Positions 43,237 to 52,416 of a DNA stretch of 64,000 nt are shown piece after piece. The position numbers and the translations under genes were made by a program. Position 1 is the first letter of the stretch. Each line of letters opens with the position of its first letter. The notes beneath the pieces are model-generated. The model made no database searches and had not been told where the DNA came from. It was given only the letters and a program-made list of their open reading frames with translations. The stretch comes from Blautia schinkii (lineage in GTDB: Bacteria > Bacillota > Clostridia > Lachnospirales > Lachnospiraceae): the NCBI RefSeq assembly GCF_013304825.1, contig NZ_JAAWUO010000004.1, positions 62,001-126,000 on the forward strand, given 5' to 3'.

Positions 43237-44145
43237 ATGAACCTGTATCATCTTCGCTATTTCGTGACACTGGCTCATCTGGAGCATTATACAAAAGCTG
43301 CTGACGTTCTGGCCATCACGCAGCCCAGCTTAAGTCACGCGATCTCTTCTCTGGAGGAAGAGCTTGGAGTGAAATTATTTGAAAAAAACGGACGGAATGT
43401 TTCTCTCACCAAGTATGGCAAGTCTTTTCTGGAGGATGTTGAACAAACCCTGAACCGGCTGGATTCCTCTGTAAACGGTCTCCAGCTTGCAGGAAAGGGA
43501 GAAGGACAGATTGATGTGGCTTTTCTCAGAACTCTGGGTGTTGACTTTATGCCGAAGATCATCCGCAGCTTTCTTAATGCCAACAAAGAAAAAAAGATCA
43601 ATTTCAATCTGTTCTGTGATAAGGTACTTACCGGTGATATCCTCACCGGACTGAAAGAGAAGAAATACGATATCGGCTTCTGTTCCAAATTTGACGACGA
43701 ACCGCTGATTGAATTTATTCCGGTTGCCAAGCAGGATCTGGTCGTCATCGTTCCACCGGAACATCCTCTTGCTGAGAAATCCGAGATACATCTGGAGGAA
43801 ACGCTTCCATACAAGCAGATCATCTTCAAGAAGCGAAGCGGCCTGCGCCAGATCATTGACCAGCTGTTTAAGAGCATCGGCCAGTACCCGGATGTTGCTT
43901 TTGAGATTGATGAGGATCAGGTTGCCGCAGGGTTTGTTGCCAATGACTTCGGCATCTGCATTGCCCCGGATATCCCTATCCTTCATTCTCTGGATCTTAA
44001 GATCCTGCCTCTTGTTTCACCAAGCTGGCAGAGAAATTTTTATATGGCCATGCTGAAAGATGTTTATCATCCGCCGGTTGTGGAATCGTTTAAGAAGTTT
44101 GTGATCGAGACTACCTCAAAAGAAATCTTTTATAAGACCAATTAA
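43237..44145 (+). CDS. LysR-family transcriptional regulator (first of two)
   Basis: 302 residues. N-terminal helix-turn-helix LEHYTKAADVLAITQPSLSH, then AISSLEEELGVKLFEKNGRN, and an effector domain with FIPVAKQDLVVIVPPEHPLA. AAAGGAG lies 9 bases before the ATG. It is divergent from the TIM-barrel/flavoenzyme/dehydrogenase operon, the usual LysR arrangement, and is paralogous to the regulator at 45356. The inducer is probably a pathway intermediate (inference). Confidence 0.92.
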   Translation: MNLYHLRYFVTLAHLEHYTKAADVLAITQPSLSHAISSLEEELGVKLFEKNGRNVSLTKYGKSFLEDVEQTLNRLDSSVNGLQLAGKGEGQIDVAFLRTLGVDFMPKIIRSFLNANKEKKINFNLFCDKVLTGDILTGLKEKKYDIGFCSKFDDEPLIEFIPVAKQDLVVIVPPEHPLAEKSEIHLEETLPYKQIIFKKRSGLRQIIDQLFKSIGQYPDVAFEIDEDQVAAGFVANDFGICIAPDIPILHSLDLKILPLVSPSWQRNFYMAMLKDVYHPPVVESFKKFVIETTSKEIFYKTN

Positions 44146-44318
44146 GCGGACGGCAGATCAGTCATCTGCTGTCCGAAAGCTTCATTATCAAATGGATATT
44201 TACGATTTGTATCCGATAATAAAAGAACAGCTGCCCGATTCCCGCCTTATCTCTGTACGGTTTATCGGACACCTGTCCTTTTTTATATATAAAAAATATT
44301 CTGCTTTATGATCAGCGA

Positions 44319-45107
44319 TTATTTATTCGCATCTGTCTCACGAAGTCTGTGAATCAGCTCCTCACAGATCTCAAGTTCACTCTTTCCGTCTGTCTGGATC
44401 ACGATGTCTGCTGCTGCCTCGTATTTCGCACGACGCTTCTCCAACAGGTCAGCGATAAATGAAACATTTTTGTTGTTCTCAAGTAACGGACGGTCATGAT
44501 TATCCTTTACACGTTCCAGAATAGTTTCCGGCTTTGCAGTAAGGAGTACGACACGGCCATTTTTTTTCATCTCAGCAACATTGCGCTCCCGCATCGGGAC
44601 ACCACCGCCACAGGATACTACAACATTAGATCTGGACTGCATCTCAATAAGAAGGTTGGTCTCAAGCTCACGGAAATACTCTTCTCCGTAAGTCTCAAAG
44701 ATATCGGAAATGCTCATTCCCTGTCTCTCCACGATACACTGATCCATCTCAACTACATCCATAGCCAGTGCATTCTTCAGGTAGTCAGAAATTGTAGATT
44801 TACCTGCGCCCATGAATCCGATAAGGAAAATGTTGTAATTAAAGAGATTTCTGGACTGGATTCTCTTACTGTTCTGTGTGATGCTTGCAAAAACATCGTT
44901 TACTTCTTTCTTATGGCGTCTACCTTCCATTCTGGCTTCCAGCCATCCCTTCTGCTTCGCCTCCTGCTCCGGCTGCAGTACAGGAAGATCATGAGCTTCC
45001 TTGTATACCATGATGTCCTCAACGATTCTGTTTCTCATAAGCAGTGCATCCAGGATGATCTCATCGCACTGTCCAAGGCTCTCTCTTAATACTTCTAACT
45101 GGTTCAT
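44319..45107 (-). CDS. Chorismate mutase-shikimate kinase fusion
   Basis: 262 residues. Residues 1-~78 form an AroQ-type chorismate mutase helix set (LRESLGQCDEIILDALLMRN, VYKEAHDLPVLQPEQE). Residues ~90-262 are shikimate kinase: P-loop GFMGAGKST (97-105), VEMDQCIVE, ETYGEEYFRELET, CGGG, RPLL lid, KRRAKYEAAADIVI. It phosphorylates shikimate and may rearrange chorismate. AAGGAG precedes the ATG. Upstream is the same operator-like 17-mer found before the first flavoenzyme gene, so it seems co-regulated with the cluster. Confidence 0.9.
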   Translation of the reverse strand: MNQLEVLRESLGQCDEIILDALLMRNRIVEDIMVYKEAHDLPVLQPEQEAKQKGWLEARMEGRRHKKEVNDVFASITQNSKRIQSRNLFNYNIFLIGFMGAGKSTISDYLKNALAMDVVEMDQCIVERQGMSISDIFETYGEEYFRELETNLLIEMQSRSNVVVSCGGGVPMRERNVAEMKKNGRVVLLTAKPETILERVKDNHDRPLLENNKNVSFIADLLEKRRAKYEAAADIVIQTDGKSELEICEELIHRLRETDANK

Positions 45108-45242
45108 AATATCTCCTTTACTTCGTTCATTTTATCACGGATTTCCGTCATCGCTTTATCACTTTAAACTAAGTGTCTGTTCTTATTATACCAACTGGCC
45201 ATTTTTATCTCAACCTAAACTTTCATCGAATTTATACATGTG

Positions 45243-45261
45243 ATCTATAGATTATTTTTAT
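45243..45261. promoter_or_regulatory. Shared operator-like site upstream of the kinase fusion
   Basis: ATCTATAGATTATTTTTAT; 17 bases identical to 31978-31994. It lies 136 bp before the fusion gene start, fitting a LysR recognition site. Confidence 0.6.
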
Positions 45262-45293
45262 GGTTTTTAGTAATCACTCCTGGATCTGTGTTC

Positions 45294-45331
45294 AAAAAAA
45301 TCTCCGCCTCATTACAGAAGCAGAGATTTTT
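45294..45331 (-). terminator. Terminator of the second lysR gene
   Basis: Minus strand AAAAATCTCTGC and GCGGAGATTTTT (12 bp with a T-G pair) and a T-run of seven; 25 bp after the lysR stop. Confidence 0.85.
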
Positions 45332-45355
45332 CATGAGAATTTTTTCACAGAGATT

Positions 45356-46255
45356 CTACTGTATCACTTCATAGATCCGGTAATGCCTGAAGATATAATC
45401 CCTGAACTGCTCCACAAGAGAGCCCTGATACCTGTTTTTCAGCATTCCCATATATATGTAACGGCGATAATGAAGATTCTCAATATTCAGGATCTTCACA
45501 GGCAAGGTATGGATCACCGGCACATCCGGCACAATTCCCACACCAAAACCTTCTGCCACCATTCCTGCAAGTGCACCATCCTCTTCCACTTCAAAAGCGG
45601 TTTCCGGTACGATCCCCTCTTTTTCAAAAAGCTCCCGTACCACAAAATACAATCCGCTGGTAGGAGTAAAAGTCACCTGTGGATATTGTCCCAGTTCTTC
45701 TATTGTCACTGTATTTTTGCCTGCCAGGGCATGGTTCTCCGGCACTACAGCCACCAACTTTTCTTCCGCTACCGGCACAAAGCTGATTTCTTTTTCTCCT
45801 TCAGCACGGGAACAGAAAATCACATCAAACTTTTCTTCCTTCAGCCCCCGGATCAGCGTTCCTGTAGCTGCATTCTGGAAATGAAAATCGACCTTTTTTC
45901 CTTTCTGTTCATTTAAAAATCCGCGGACAAGCTCCGGGATAAACCGGCGTCCCTGGGTATGGATGTACCCGATGGAAATACTTCCTCCCGGAATCCTTGC
46001 CGCTTCCTGTATCCTCTCCACCCCAAGATTCAGGATATGTAAGGAGTCCTGCACATATTTCAGAAACATTTCCCCGTATTTGGTCATGGTGACATTTCTT
46101 CCGTGACGCTCAAAAAGGGGAACCTTAAGCTCCTTTTCAAGATTGGAAATCGCATGGCTCAGACTTGGCTGCGTAATATCCAGCCTCTTGGCTGCTCTGG
46201 TATAATTTTCGATCTGGGCAAGAGTCACAAAATATGTGAGCTGATTTAAGTTCAT
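45356..46255 (-). CDS. LysR-family transcriptional regulator (second of two)
   Basis: 299 residues. Helix-turn-helix IENYTRAAKRLDITQPSLSH, AISNLEKELKVPLFERHGRN, effector domain SFVPVAEEKLVAVVPENHAL. Collinear with the regulator at 43237 throughout, so they are duplicates that diverged. It ends the quinate/shikimate region and probably shares or competes for the AATCTATAGATT-type sites (inference). Confidence 0.92.
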   Translation of the reverse strand: MNLNQLTYFVTLAQIENYTRAAKRLDITQPSLSHAISNLEKELKVPLFERHGRNVTMTKYGEMFLKYVQDSLHILNLGVERIQEAARIPGGSISIGYIHTQGRRFIPELVRGFLNEQKGKKVDFHFQNAATGTLIRGLKEEKFDVIFCSRAEGEKEISFVPVAEEKLVAVVPENHALAGKNTVTIEELGQYPQVTFTPTSGLYFVVRELFEKEGIVPETAFEVEEDGALAGMVAEGFGVGIVPDVPVIHTLPVKILNIENLHYRRYIYMGMLKNRYQGSLVEQFRDYIFRHYRIYEVIQ

Positions 46256-46347
46256 ATGTCAAAAAATCCTTTCTTTCCTCTGCATAAAAAACTCTGCATA
46301 CATCTTCAGGATAATATGCAGATATCCGCATTAAAGCAAACTACGCA

Positions 46348-47019
46348 TTATACTCCCAGACTGAGCAGTTGTTTACCTGCTGTAAGCCGCTCATAAAACT
46401 GCTCATAAAAATCCCGCTTCTCATCATAAGGCTTCCGGTAAAACTGGTTCACAATATACATGTTCAGATTTCGGATCAGATCACTGTCCTCGCTCTCATA
46501 GAGAACTTCCTGGACATCCAGAAGAAAATAATGCCAATCGCAGACAAATTTTTCATAATTTTTGAAATCCGGTGTATCTACCCATTTCCGGACCTTGATC
46601 TTACTGCGGCTGGTCTTTTTGCACTCGTGGATCTGAAGAATGTATTTAAAGTTGCCGTCCTCATAGTATCTTCCCAGCGGAAACAAACGGCAAAAACCCG
46701 GACGGAAGCTGTGAATGGAGCACCGTCCGTTTCCATCCAGAAATATGCAGCGTTCCTCTGCTCCTGTCATCTTAAGATGTGGCAAAATATTCCCGTCTGT
46801 AACGCCAAGCTCAATTTTTCCCGCAAGAAGCTGATCCGGACTTAAATGAAGCCCCTGGCTTAAACGCCATACATCCAGAGGATCCAGCACAACAGAATCC
46901 CCCATTCCCGTACAGCAGTCAAAACATCCTTTGCAGTCCTGGCAGTCTGCTTTTACCATGTCATTTGCTTCGTATAAACGGCCGTCGGAAATCTCCTCCA
47001 GCGTAACTTCCCGCCGCAT
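46348..47019 (-). CDS. YkgJ-type cysteine-cluster protein
   Basis: 223 residues. Cys motif CQDCKGCFDCCTGMGDSVVL (~26-45), then GRCSIHSFRPGFCRLFPLGR and HECKKT: the Zn/Fe-binding CxxxCC cluster family (YkgJ-like). Function in this family is not settled. The ATG overlaps the stop of the upstream gene (TAATG), so the two are coupled. Confidence 0.85.
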   Translation of the reverse strand: MRREVTLEEISDGRLYEANDMVKADCQDCKGCFDCCTGMGDSVVLDPLDVWRLSQGLHLSPDQLLAGKIELGVTDGNILPHLKMTGAEERCIFLDGNGRCSIHSFRPGFCRLFPLGRYYEDGNFKYILQIHECKKTSRSKIKVRKWVDTPDFKNYEKFVCDWHYFLLDVQEVLYESEDSDLIRNLNMYIVNQFYRKPYDEKRDFYEQFYERLTAGKQLLSLGV

Positions 47020-47399
47020 TACACCAGGGTCTCCAAGCCCGTTACTCCCCAGTCTTCAGCAAGACTCTTCAAACCATCCAGGATCTCTTCTCTGGAATAA
47101 TCATGGTCATCCAGATAATCACCGTCCATATCATTGAGATAAAGATAAAATGTAAGGGCAAGTTCCAGATATTCCGGATCATCATCCTCCATGTTCATAA
47201 GAAGCTCGTTCTCTGCCCCGTTGATATCTCCCTCGTCTGCCAGTCCTATGATTTTTGAAAAAAGCTGATCTGCTTCCGTATAATCTGCTTCTGCTGCCGG
47301 AAGTGTATACTGCGGCATATCTCCCTGAAGAAGAAGTCTTGTGATCAATCTTGCTATATCCTGAATGTTTCCTGACATTCTGTCATCCTGTAATCCCAT
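47019..47399 (-). CDS. Small acidic helical protein (DUF6483-like)
   Basis: 126 residues from the ATG at 47399 (AGAGGA upstream; a longer frame to 47444 lacks a site). Residues 10-25 are helical (IQDIARLITRLLLQGD), the middle part EADQLFSKIIGLADEGDING and AENELLMNM look like a TPR-like helix pair, and the remainder is acidic. I recall a DUF6483-type family of this form but cannot verify. Coupled to the YkgJ-type gene. Confidence 0.55.
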   Translation of the reverse strand: MGLQDDRMSGNIQDIARLITRLLLQGDMPQYTLPAAEADYTEADQLFSKIIGLADEGDINGAENELLMNMEDDDPEYLELALTFYLYLNDMDGDYLDDHDYSREEILDGLKSLAEDWGVTGLETLV

Positions 47400-47510
47400 A
47401 TCCGAATCCTCTCTTTCTGCTGTCCTGCATGCACCTGATCGCACTATTCCGGAATTGCCGGCGCTTTTCAGGCTTCGACTGCTGTTTCGTGAACATGTTC
47501 TATCTGTTAT

Positions 47511-49706
47511 CTAATCCAGTTTAATCCCGGACAATGCCTGTGCAAATGCGTTATTCACCGGCTCATTGGCCTCTTTCTGCTGCTTCTTAAGATAGCGCTG
47601 CACATCCTTTTTATTAACACCTGCACCTTCCCTGGCTCTTCTTGCCTGGAAAGAGGAAAGTTTCTCCTTATATCCGCACTTGCACACAAAGGTCTCTTCT
47701 TTTCCTTTCAGAAGCATCTCCATACGCTTGTGGCATTTCGGGCAGCGCGCATTGGTTGTCCTGGAAACAGTCTCCCTGTATCCGCACTCTCTGTCCTCAC
47801 ACACCAGCATACTGGCATTTTTGCCGTTAACTGCAAGAAGATGTTTGCCGCAGTTCGGGCATTTCTTGTTTGTCATATTATCATGGCGAAAAGTTCCCTG
47901 TCCGCTCTTGATCTCATCTACGATCTCGCAGGCATACTCACGGATTCCTGTGAGGAATTTATCCTGACGGAGTTTTCCGCTGGCAATATCGGAAAGCTTC
48001 ATCTCCCAGTCAGCTGTAAGCTCAGGTTTTTTCAGATCTTCAGGCACAAGTTCCAGAAGCTGTTTCGCTTTGGACGTGATATATATATCATTTCCTCTTT
48101 TTTCCATCATAAAACTGTTAAAAAGCTTCTCAATGATATCAGCTCTTGTTGCAACAGTTCCAAGTCCACCTGTCTCCCCCAATGTTCTGGCAGCCTTTTT
48201 GTCGTGGCTCTCCATAAAATGAACCGGGTTCTCCATAGCACCAAGAAGAGTTGCTTCCGTAAATCTTGCCGGCGGTTTCGTTTTTCCGTTAGTAAGTGAA
48301 GCTGATTCTACTGTAAGGTTTTCTCCTTCTTTCAGCTCCGGAAGCTTCTGATCCTTCAGCTTTTCCCGGGAATCATCCTCCTCATCGTCCTGCCAGCCGC
48401 CTTCGTATACTTCTCTCCATCCTGCACTTTTCACAATACGTCCACTTGCTGCAAAAGTCTCTCCTGCTGCTGTTCCTTCCATGCTTACCTGCTCGAATAC
48501 AGCCGGTGGGTACAGCACGCTTAAAAACCTCCGTACGACCATATCATAGATCTTTCGTTCTTCATTGGTCATATGGTCCAGCTGTACAAACTGTTCTGTA
48601 GGAATGATCGCATGATGGTCGCTGACCTTCTTATCATCTACAAAACCTGCATTGGCCTGAATCGGCTTATTGGCAAGTGCTCCCGCAAGTTTCCGGTAAG
48701 GACCTGTTCCGCATGCCTGGAGACGCTCCTTAATAGTAGGAACCACATCTTTTCCTATATATCTGGAATCAGTTCGCGGATAGGTAAGTACCTTATGGTT
48801 CTCATACAGTCTCTGCATGATATTTAAGGTTTCCTTTGCGGAAAATCCATATTTCTGATTGGCTTCTCTCTGAAGTGTTGTCAGATCATAAAGGCCCGGC
48901 GAAAACGTTTTCTTCGGTTTTCTGGATACTTTGGTTACTGTGAGGCTGCTTTTTCCTGCTTTCGCCTGAATCTCCTGTGCACGTTCTTTCTTAAAGGTCC
49001 GGAGGCTTCCGCTCTTTTTGTCTCTCCATGTCCAGCACACATTCCCTGCCTGTAAGATAATCCCGTAATAATCTTCCGGCCTGAATTCCCGTATCTCCTG
49101 CTCACGCCTTGCGATCATGGCAAGTGTCGGTGTCTGCACCCGTCCACAGGAAAGCTGTGCATTATATTTGCAGGTCAGTGCTCTTGTTCCATTCATTCCA
49201 ACCAGCCAGTCTGCCTCTGCCCTTGCCTGTGCAGCACGGTAGAGATTATCATAATCATGACCATTCTTAAGGTGTGCGAATCCATCTCTGATTGCCTTGT
49301 CCGTTACAGATGAGATCCACAGACGTTTGATAGGTTTATGGCAGTCTGCCTTGGCAAGGATCCATCTGGCAACCAGTTCTCCCTCACGGCCTGCATCTGT
49401 GGCAATGATGATCTCTCCGATATCCTTCCTGTAAAGCTGTGTCTTCACTGCATTATACTGCCTGGATGTCTGGCGGATCACCACCAGCTTCATCTTCTCA
49501 GGCATCATGGGAAGGGTTGTAAGCTCCCATTTCGTATATTTTTTATCGTATTCCTCCGGATCAGCCAGTGTTACCAGATGGCCCAGTGCCCAGGTCACTA
49601 CATAATCCTTTCCCTCAAGGGTTCCGTTCCCTTTCTGATTACAGTGGAGAACTCTGGCGATATCTCTGGCAACGGACGGCTTCTCCGCGATAACTAATGA
49701 TTTCAT
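47511..49706 (-). CDS. topB: DNA topoisomerase III
   Basis: 731 residues. Toprim: SLVIAEKPSVARDIARVL (Glu8) and IATDAGREGE (Asp104 region). Type IA core with active-site Tyr309 in VLTYPRTDSRY and LSCGRVQTPTLAM. C-terminal zinc-ribbon repeats CPNCGKHLL, CEDRECGY, CPKCHKRMEM and CKCGYKEK. It relaxes and decatenates DNA through a single-strand nick. TopB is also often found on conjugative elements, but the surroundings here look chromosomal. Confidence 0.96.
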   Translation of the reverse strand: MKSLVIAEKPSVARDIARVLHCNQKGNGTLEGKDYVVTWALGHLVTLADPEEYDKKYTKWELTTLPMMPEKMKLVVIRQTSRQYNAVKTQLYRKDIGEIIIATDAGREGELVARWILAKADCHKPIKRLWISSVTDKAIRDGFAHLKNGHDYDNLYRAAQARAEADWLVGMNGTRALTCKYNAQLSCGRVQTPTLAMIARREQEIREFRPEDYYGIILQAGNVCWTWRDKKSGSLRTFKKERAQEIQAKAGKSSLTVTKVSRKPKKTFSPGLYDLTTLQREANQKYGFSAKETLNIMQRLYENHKVLTYPRTDSRYIGKDVVPTIKERLQACGTGPYRKLAGALANKPIQANAGFVDDKKVSDHHAIIPTEQFVQLDHMTNEERKIYDMVVRRFLSVLYPPAVFEQVSMEGTAAGETFAASGRIVKSAGWREVYEGGWQDDEEDDSREKLKDQKLPELKEGENLTVESASLTNGKTKPPARFTEATLLGAMENPVHFMESHDKKAARTLGETGGLGTVATRADIIEKLFNSFMMEKRGNDIYITSKAKQLLELVPEDLKKPELTADWEMKLSDIASGKLRQDKFLTGIREYACEIVDEIKSGQGTFRHDNMTNKKCPNCGKHLLAVNGKNASMLVCEDRECGYRETVSRTTNARCPKCHKRMEMLLKGKEETFVCKCGYKEKLSSFQARRAREGAGVNKKDVQRYLKKQQKEANEPVNNAFAQALSGIKLD

Positions 49707-49776
49707 ATTTATATTTCACCTCTTGCTCTTTAAAGCATTTTTCAGATATGCTTCAGGGTTCACCTATTATAGCATG

Positions 49777-49803
49777 AAAAAAGCACTTCGTCCAGAAAAG
49801 TGC
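49777..49803 (-). terminator. Terminator of the response-regulator gene
   Basis: Minus strand GCACTT, 9-nt loop, AAGTGC, TTTTTT. Short stem but a strong T-run; 43 bp after the stop. Confidence 0.55.
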
Positions 49804-49845
49804 CATGGCCTTTTTTCCGTCGAAATGCTCTTCTTTTATTTCCTG

Positions 49846-50520
49846 TTATGCAGTTTTTCCGCTGATCTTATATCCTACTCCCCGGATGGTTTCCACCATA
49901 TCTCCGGCTGTGCCAAGCTTCTGGCGAAGGGTTCGTATATGCACATCCACAGTTCTGCTCTCTCCATCGAACTCATATCCCCAGATCTGATTAAGAAGCT
50001 GAGTCCTGGATAGCACTGTGCCGCTGTTTTTTAAAAGAAGACAAAGCATTTCATATTCTTTTAAAGTCAGGTTCACAGGTTCTCTGTCAACTGTCACCTC
50101 ATGTCTTCCCGGACATACATAAAGATTGCCCATCCGGTATTCTTCAGCTCCGTTATCCTCGGATCTTCTAAGCAGTGCCCGAACTCTGGAGATCAGCTCC
50201 ATCATACGGAAAGGCTTCGGAATATAATCGTCTGCTCCGCTGTCCAGCCCCACCACTGTATCAAATTCGCTGCCTTTCGCAGTGAGCATGATCACCGGAA
50301 GCTTCCGCACATCAGGACGGATCCGGATCTTTTTAAGAATGGAAAGGCCGTCCTCCTCCGGAAGCATAATGTCCAGAAGTACCAGTGACGGCAGCTCCTT
50401 TTCCATTGCTTTCCAGAAAAGTGAAGGCCGCTCAAACCCCTGAGCCTCAAGGCCCTGACTGTTTAGCGTGTATACAACAAGTTCACGGATGCTCTCGTCA
50501 TCCTCTACCAGATATATCAT
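49846..50520 (-). CDS. OmpR/PhoB-family response regulator
   Basis: 224 residues. Receiver with EDD (6-8), phospho-acceptor Asp50 in LVLLDIMLPEEDG, and Lys in YIPKPF. Winged helix: VNLTLKEYEMLCLLLKNSG, TVLSRTQLLNQIWGYEFDGE, VDVHIRTLRQKLG, IRGVGYKI. No histidine kinase gene adjoins (topB follows), so it is an orphan in this window, unlike the usual phoBR layout. Confidence 0.93.
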   Translation of the reverse strand: MIYLVEDDESIRELVVYTLNSQGLEAQGFERPSLFWKAMEKELPSLVLLDIMLPEEDGLSILKKIRIRPDVRKLPVIMLTAKGSEFDTVVGLDSGADDYIPKPFRMMELISRVRALLRRSEDNGAEEYRMGNLYVCPGRHEVTVDREPVNLTLKEYEMLCLLLKNSGTVLSRTQLLNQIWGYEFDGESRTVDVHIRTLRQKLGTAGDMVETIRGVGYKISGKTA

Positions 50521-50697
50521 AATTTTCCTCCGAATCTTTTTTCTTTCACTGTTTCCCAGTATAATTTTTCTTGGTAAAATCCATGCGTGGAAAATCGTTA
50601 AATTTATGTAAAATATAGAATTCTTTAAGAATTTTTAATTTGTAAAACGCTGTCTTCAATGTTATGATAAAGCTGACAGCAGTTTGGAGGTTTTCAT

Positions 50698-51630
50698 ATG
50701 TATTCTTTTATTGTGAATCCCAATTCAAGATCGGGCCAGGGACGTGAGATCTGGAACCATCTTCGCAGCATCATGGAGAGTCAGGGGATTTCATATCAGT
50801 ATTATCTCACAGAGTATGTGGGACACGCTACAGAATTTGCACGTAAGATCAGCGCGTCAGGAACTCCGGATGAGCCGGCGACACTGGTCACTGTTGGCGG
50901 TGACGGAACTATTTACGAGGTTCTGACAGGAATTGAAGATCTGGACAGTGTGATCTTCGGCTTCATCCCTACTGGTTCAGGCAATGATTTCTGCCGGAGC
51001 ATGGGGCTTCCCAGGAACCCTGAAGAAGCACTTCGCATCATATTAAATAAAAGACGTATTGTTTCCATGGATGTTCCGAAGATCCAGCTTGGGCCGCATG
51101 CCTACCGTTTCGGCATCAGTGCAGGAATGGGTTATGATGCAGCAATATGCCAGGAAGTACTTATCACCCCTGGCAAAAAATTTCTCAACCGTCTTCATCT
51201 TGGGAAACTTACCTACCTCATGGTGGCACTGAAACAGTTTCTATTCCTCACTCCTTTTACAGTCACAGTACAGACAGATACGGAGGGCGAACGGATATTC
51301 CCGAAAACATGGTTTGCGACTGCAATGAACCAGAAATACGAAGGAGGCGGTTTTAAATTCTGTCCTGATGCCAGACCGGATGACGGACTTCTGGATGTGA
51401 TCGTTCTTTCAGGCATTTCCAGGTTCAAGATGCTTTTCTGTCTGCCCAGTGCACTCTGGGGCGGACATACGAAGATCAAAGGCGTACATATTTTAAAGTG
51501 CAGGGATGTACATATTACAAGTGACTATCCTCTTCCTGTGCATAAAGACGGAGAATCCGGCGGAATCCAGCGTGAATTTTCTGTGTCAATCGAAAAGAAA
51601 CCTTTAAAAATCATAATGCCTGTGTTATAG
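50698..51630 (+). CDS. Diacylglycerol kinase-like lipid kinase
   Basis: 310 residues. VNPNSRSGQGREIW at the start, VTVGGDGTIYEVLTGIED (catalytic GGDGT) and GFIPTGSGNDFCRSMGLP define the DagK/YegS/BmrU catalytic fold; C-terminal PDARPDDGLLDVIVLSG is the family end. It phosphorylates diacylglycerol or a related lipid at the membrane. GGAGG lies 7 bases before the ATG. A PAP2 phosphatase gene follows 84 bp downstream, suggesting linked lipid phosphate turnover. Confidence 0.93.
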   Translation: MYSFIVNPNSRSGQGREIWNHLRSIMESQGISYQYYLTEYVGHATEFARKISASGTPDEPATLVTVGGDGTIYEVLTGIEDLDSVIFGFIPTGSGNDFCRSMGLPRNPEEALRIILNKRRIVSMDVPKIQLGPHAYRFGISAGMGYDAAICQEVLITPGKKFLNRLHLGKLTYLMVALKQFLFLTPFTVTVQTDTEGERIFPKTWFATAMNQKYEGGGFKFCPDARPDDGLLDVIVLSGISRFKMLFCLPSALWGGHTKIKGVHILKCRDVHITSDYPLPVHKDGESGGIQREFSVSIEKKPLKIIMPVL

Positions 51631-51714
51631 TAGCAGGTGGATACTTAACAAACCGGAGCGTAAACAATCCGACTAATGAGCTACACCCGGCCATACTTCA
51701 AGAAAGGAAGCGTT

Positions 51715-52416
51715 ATGTTGAGTAAGATAAAAAAATACAGGCACGGTTTTGTGATCCTCAGTTATTTTATCGTATATCTTATCCTGTTTAATTATCTGGA
51801 ACAGCGACCTGTACATTCCTACCACATTGTACATACTGTTTTTGACGATATGATTCCGTTCTGTGAGATCTTTATTATACCGTACCTTCTGTGGTTTCCG
51901 TACGTGATACTTACAGTTGCCTATTTTCTGTTTTTAAATAAAAATAAAAGAGAATATTTCCAGCTGATCTTCAACCTGATGATGGGCATGACAGTTTTTC
52001 TGGTAGTTTCTTATATTTACCCGAATATCCAGCATCTCCGTCCGGCTGTATTCCCCCGGAATAATATTTTCACCCAGCTGGTGGCAGGTATCTATAAAAC
52101 AGATACACCGACCAATATCCTGCCAAGTATTCATGTATTCAACTCACTTGCAGTTTATTTCGCCATCCGCCACTGCCAGGCATTAAAGAATAAGAAGTGG
52201 ATCCAGATAGGATCTCTGATCCTGTCCACTCTCATTGTTCTTTCAACCATGTTCATCAAACAGCATTCTGTAATTGATGTATGTCTTGGAACAACACTGG
52301 CACTGTTCGGACACCTTCTCTTCTATCCGCAGAGAGTAGAAGAATATGATGAGCAGCGTGCCATGAGCCATATTCATAAGAAGAACCGGAAACAGAACCT
52401 GGAACAGAATTTATAA
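51715..52416 (+). CDS. PAP2-superfamily membrane phosphatase
   Basis: 233 residues from the ATG at 51715 (AAAGGAAG upstream; an upstream start at 51676 has no site). About six hydrophobic helices. PTNILPSIHVFNSLAVYFAI and MFIKQHSVIDVCLGT hold the PSxH and HxxxD motifs; the first K-x6-RP motif is reduced. Members dephosphorylate or exchange lipid head groups. Same direction as the lipid kinase gene. Ends in a Lys/Asn-rich cytosolic tail. Confidence 0.85.
   Translation: MLSKIKKYRHGFVILSYFIVYLILFNYLEQRPVHSYHIVHTVFDDMIPFCEIFIIPYLLWFPYVILTVAYFLFLNKNKREYFQLIFNLMMGMTVFLVVSYIYPNIQHLRPAVFPRNNIFTQLVAGIYKTDTPTNILPSIHVFNSLAVYFAIRHCQALKNKKWIQIGSLILSTLIVLSTMFIKQHSVIDVCLGTTLALFGHLLFYPQRVEEYDEQRAMSHIHKKNRKQNLEQNL

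Noticed and set aside
47511-49706. topB as a sign of an integrated conjugative element
   Set aside because: No relaxase, coupling protein or integrase nearby; neighbours are housekeeping genes.
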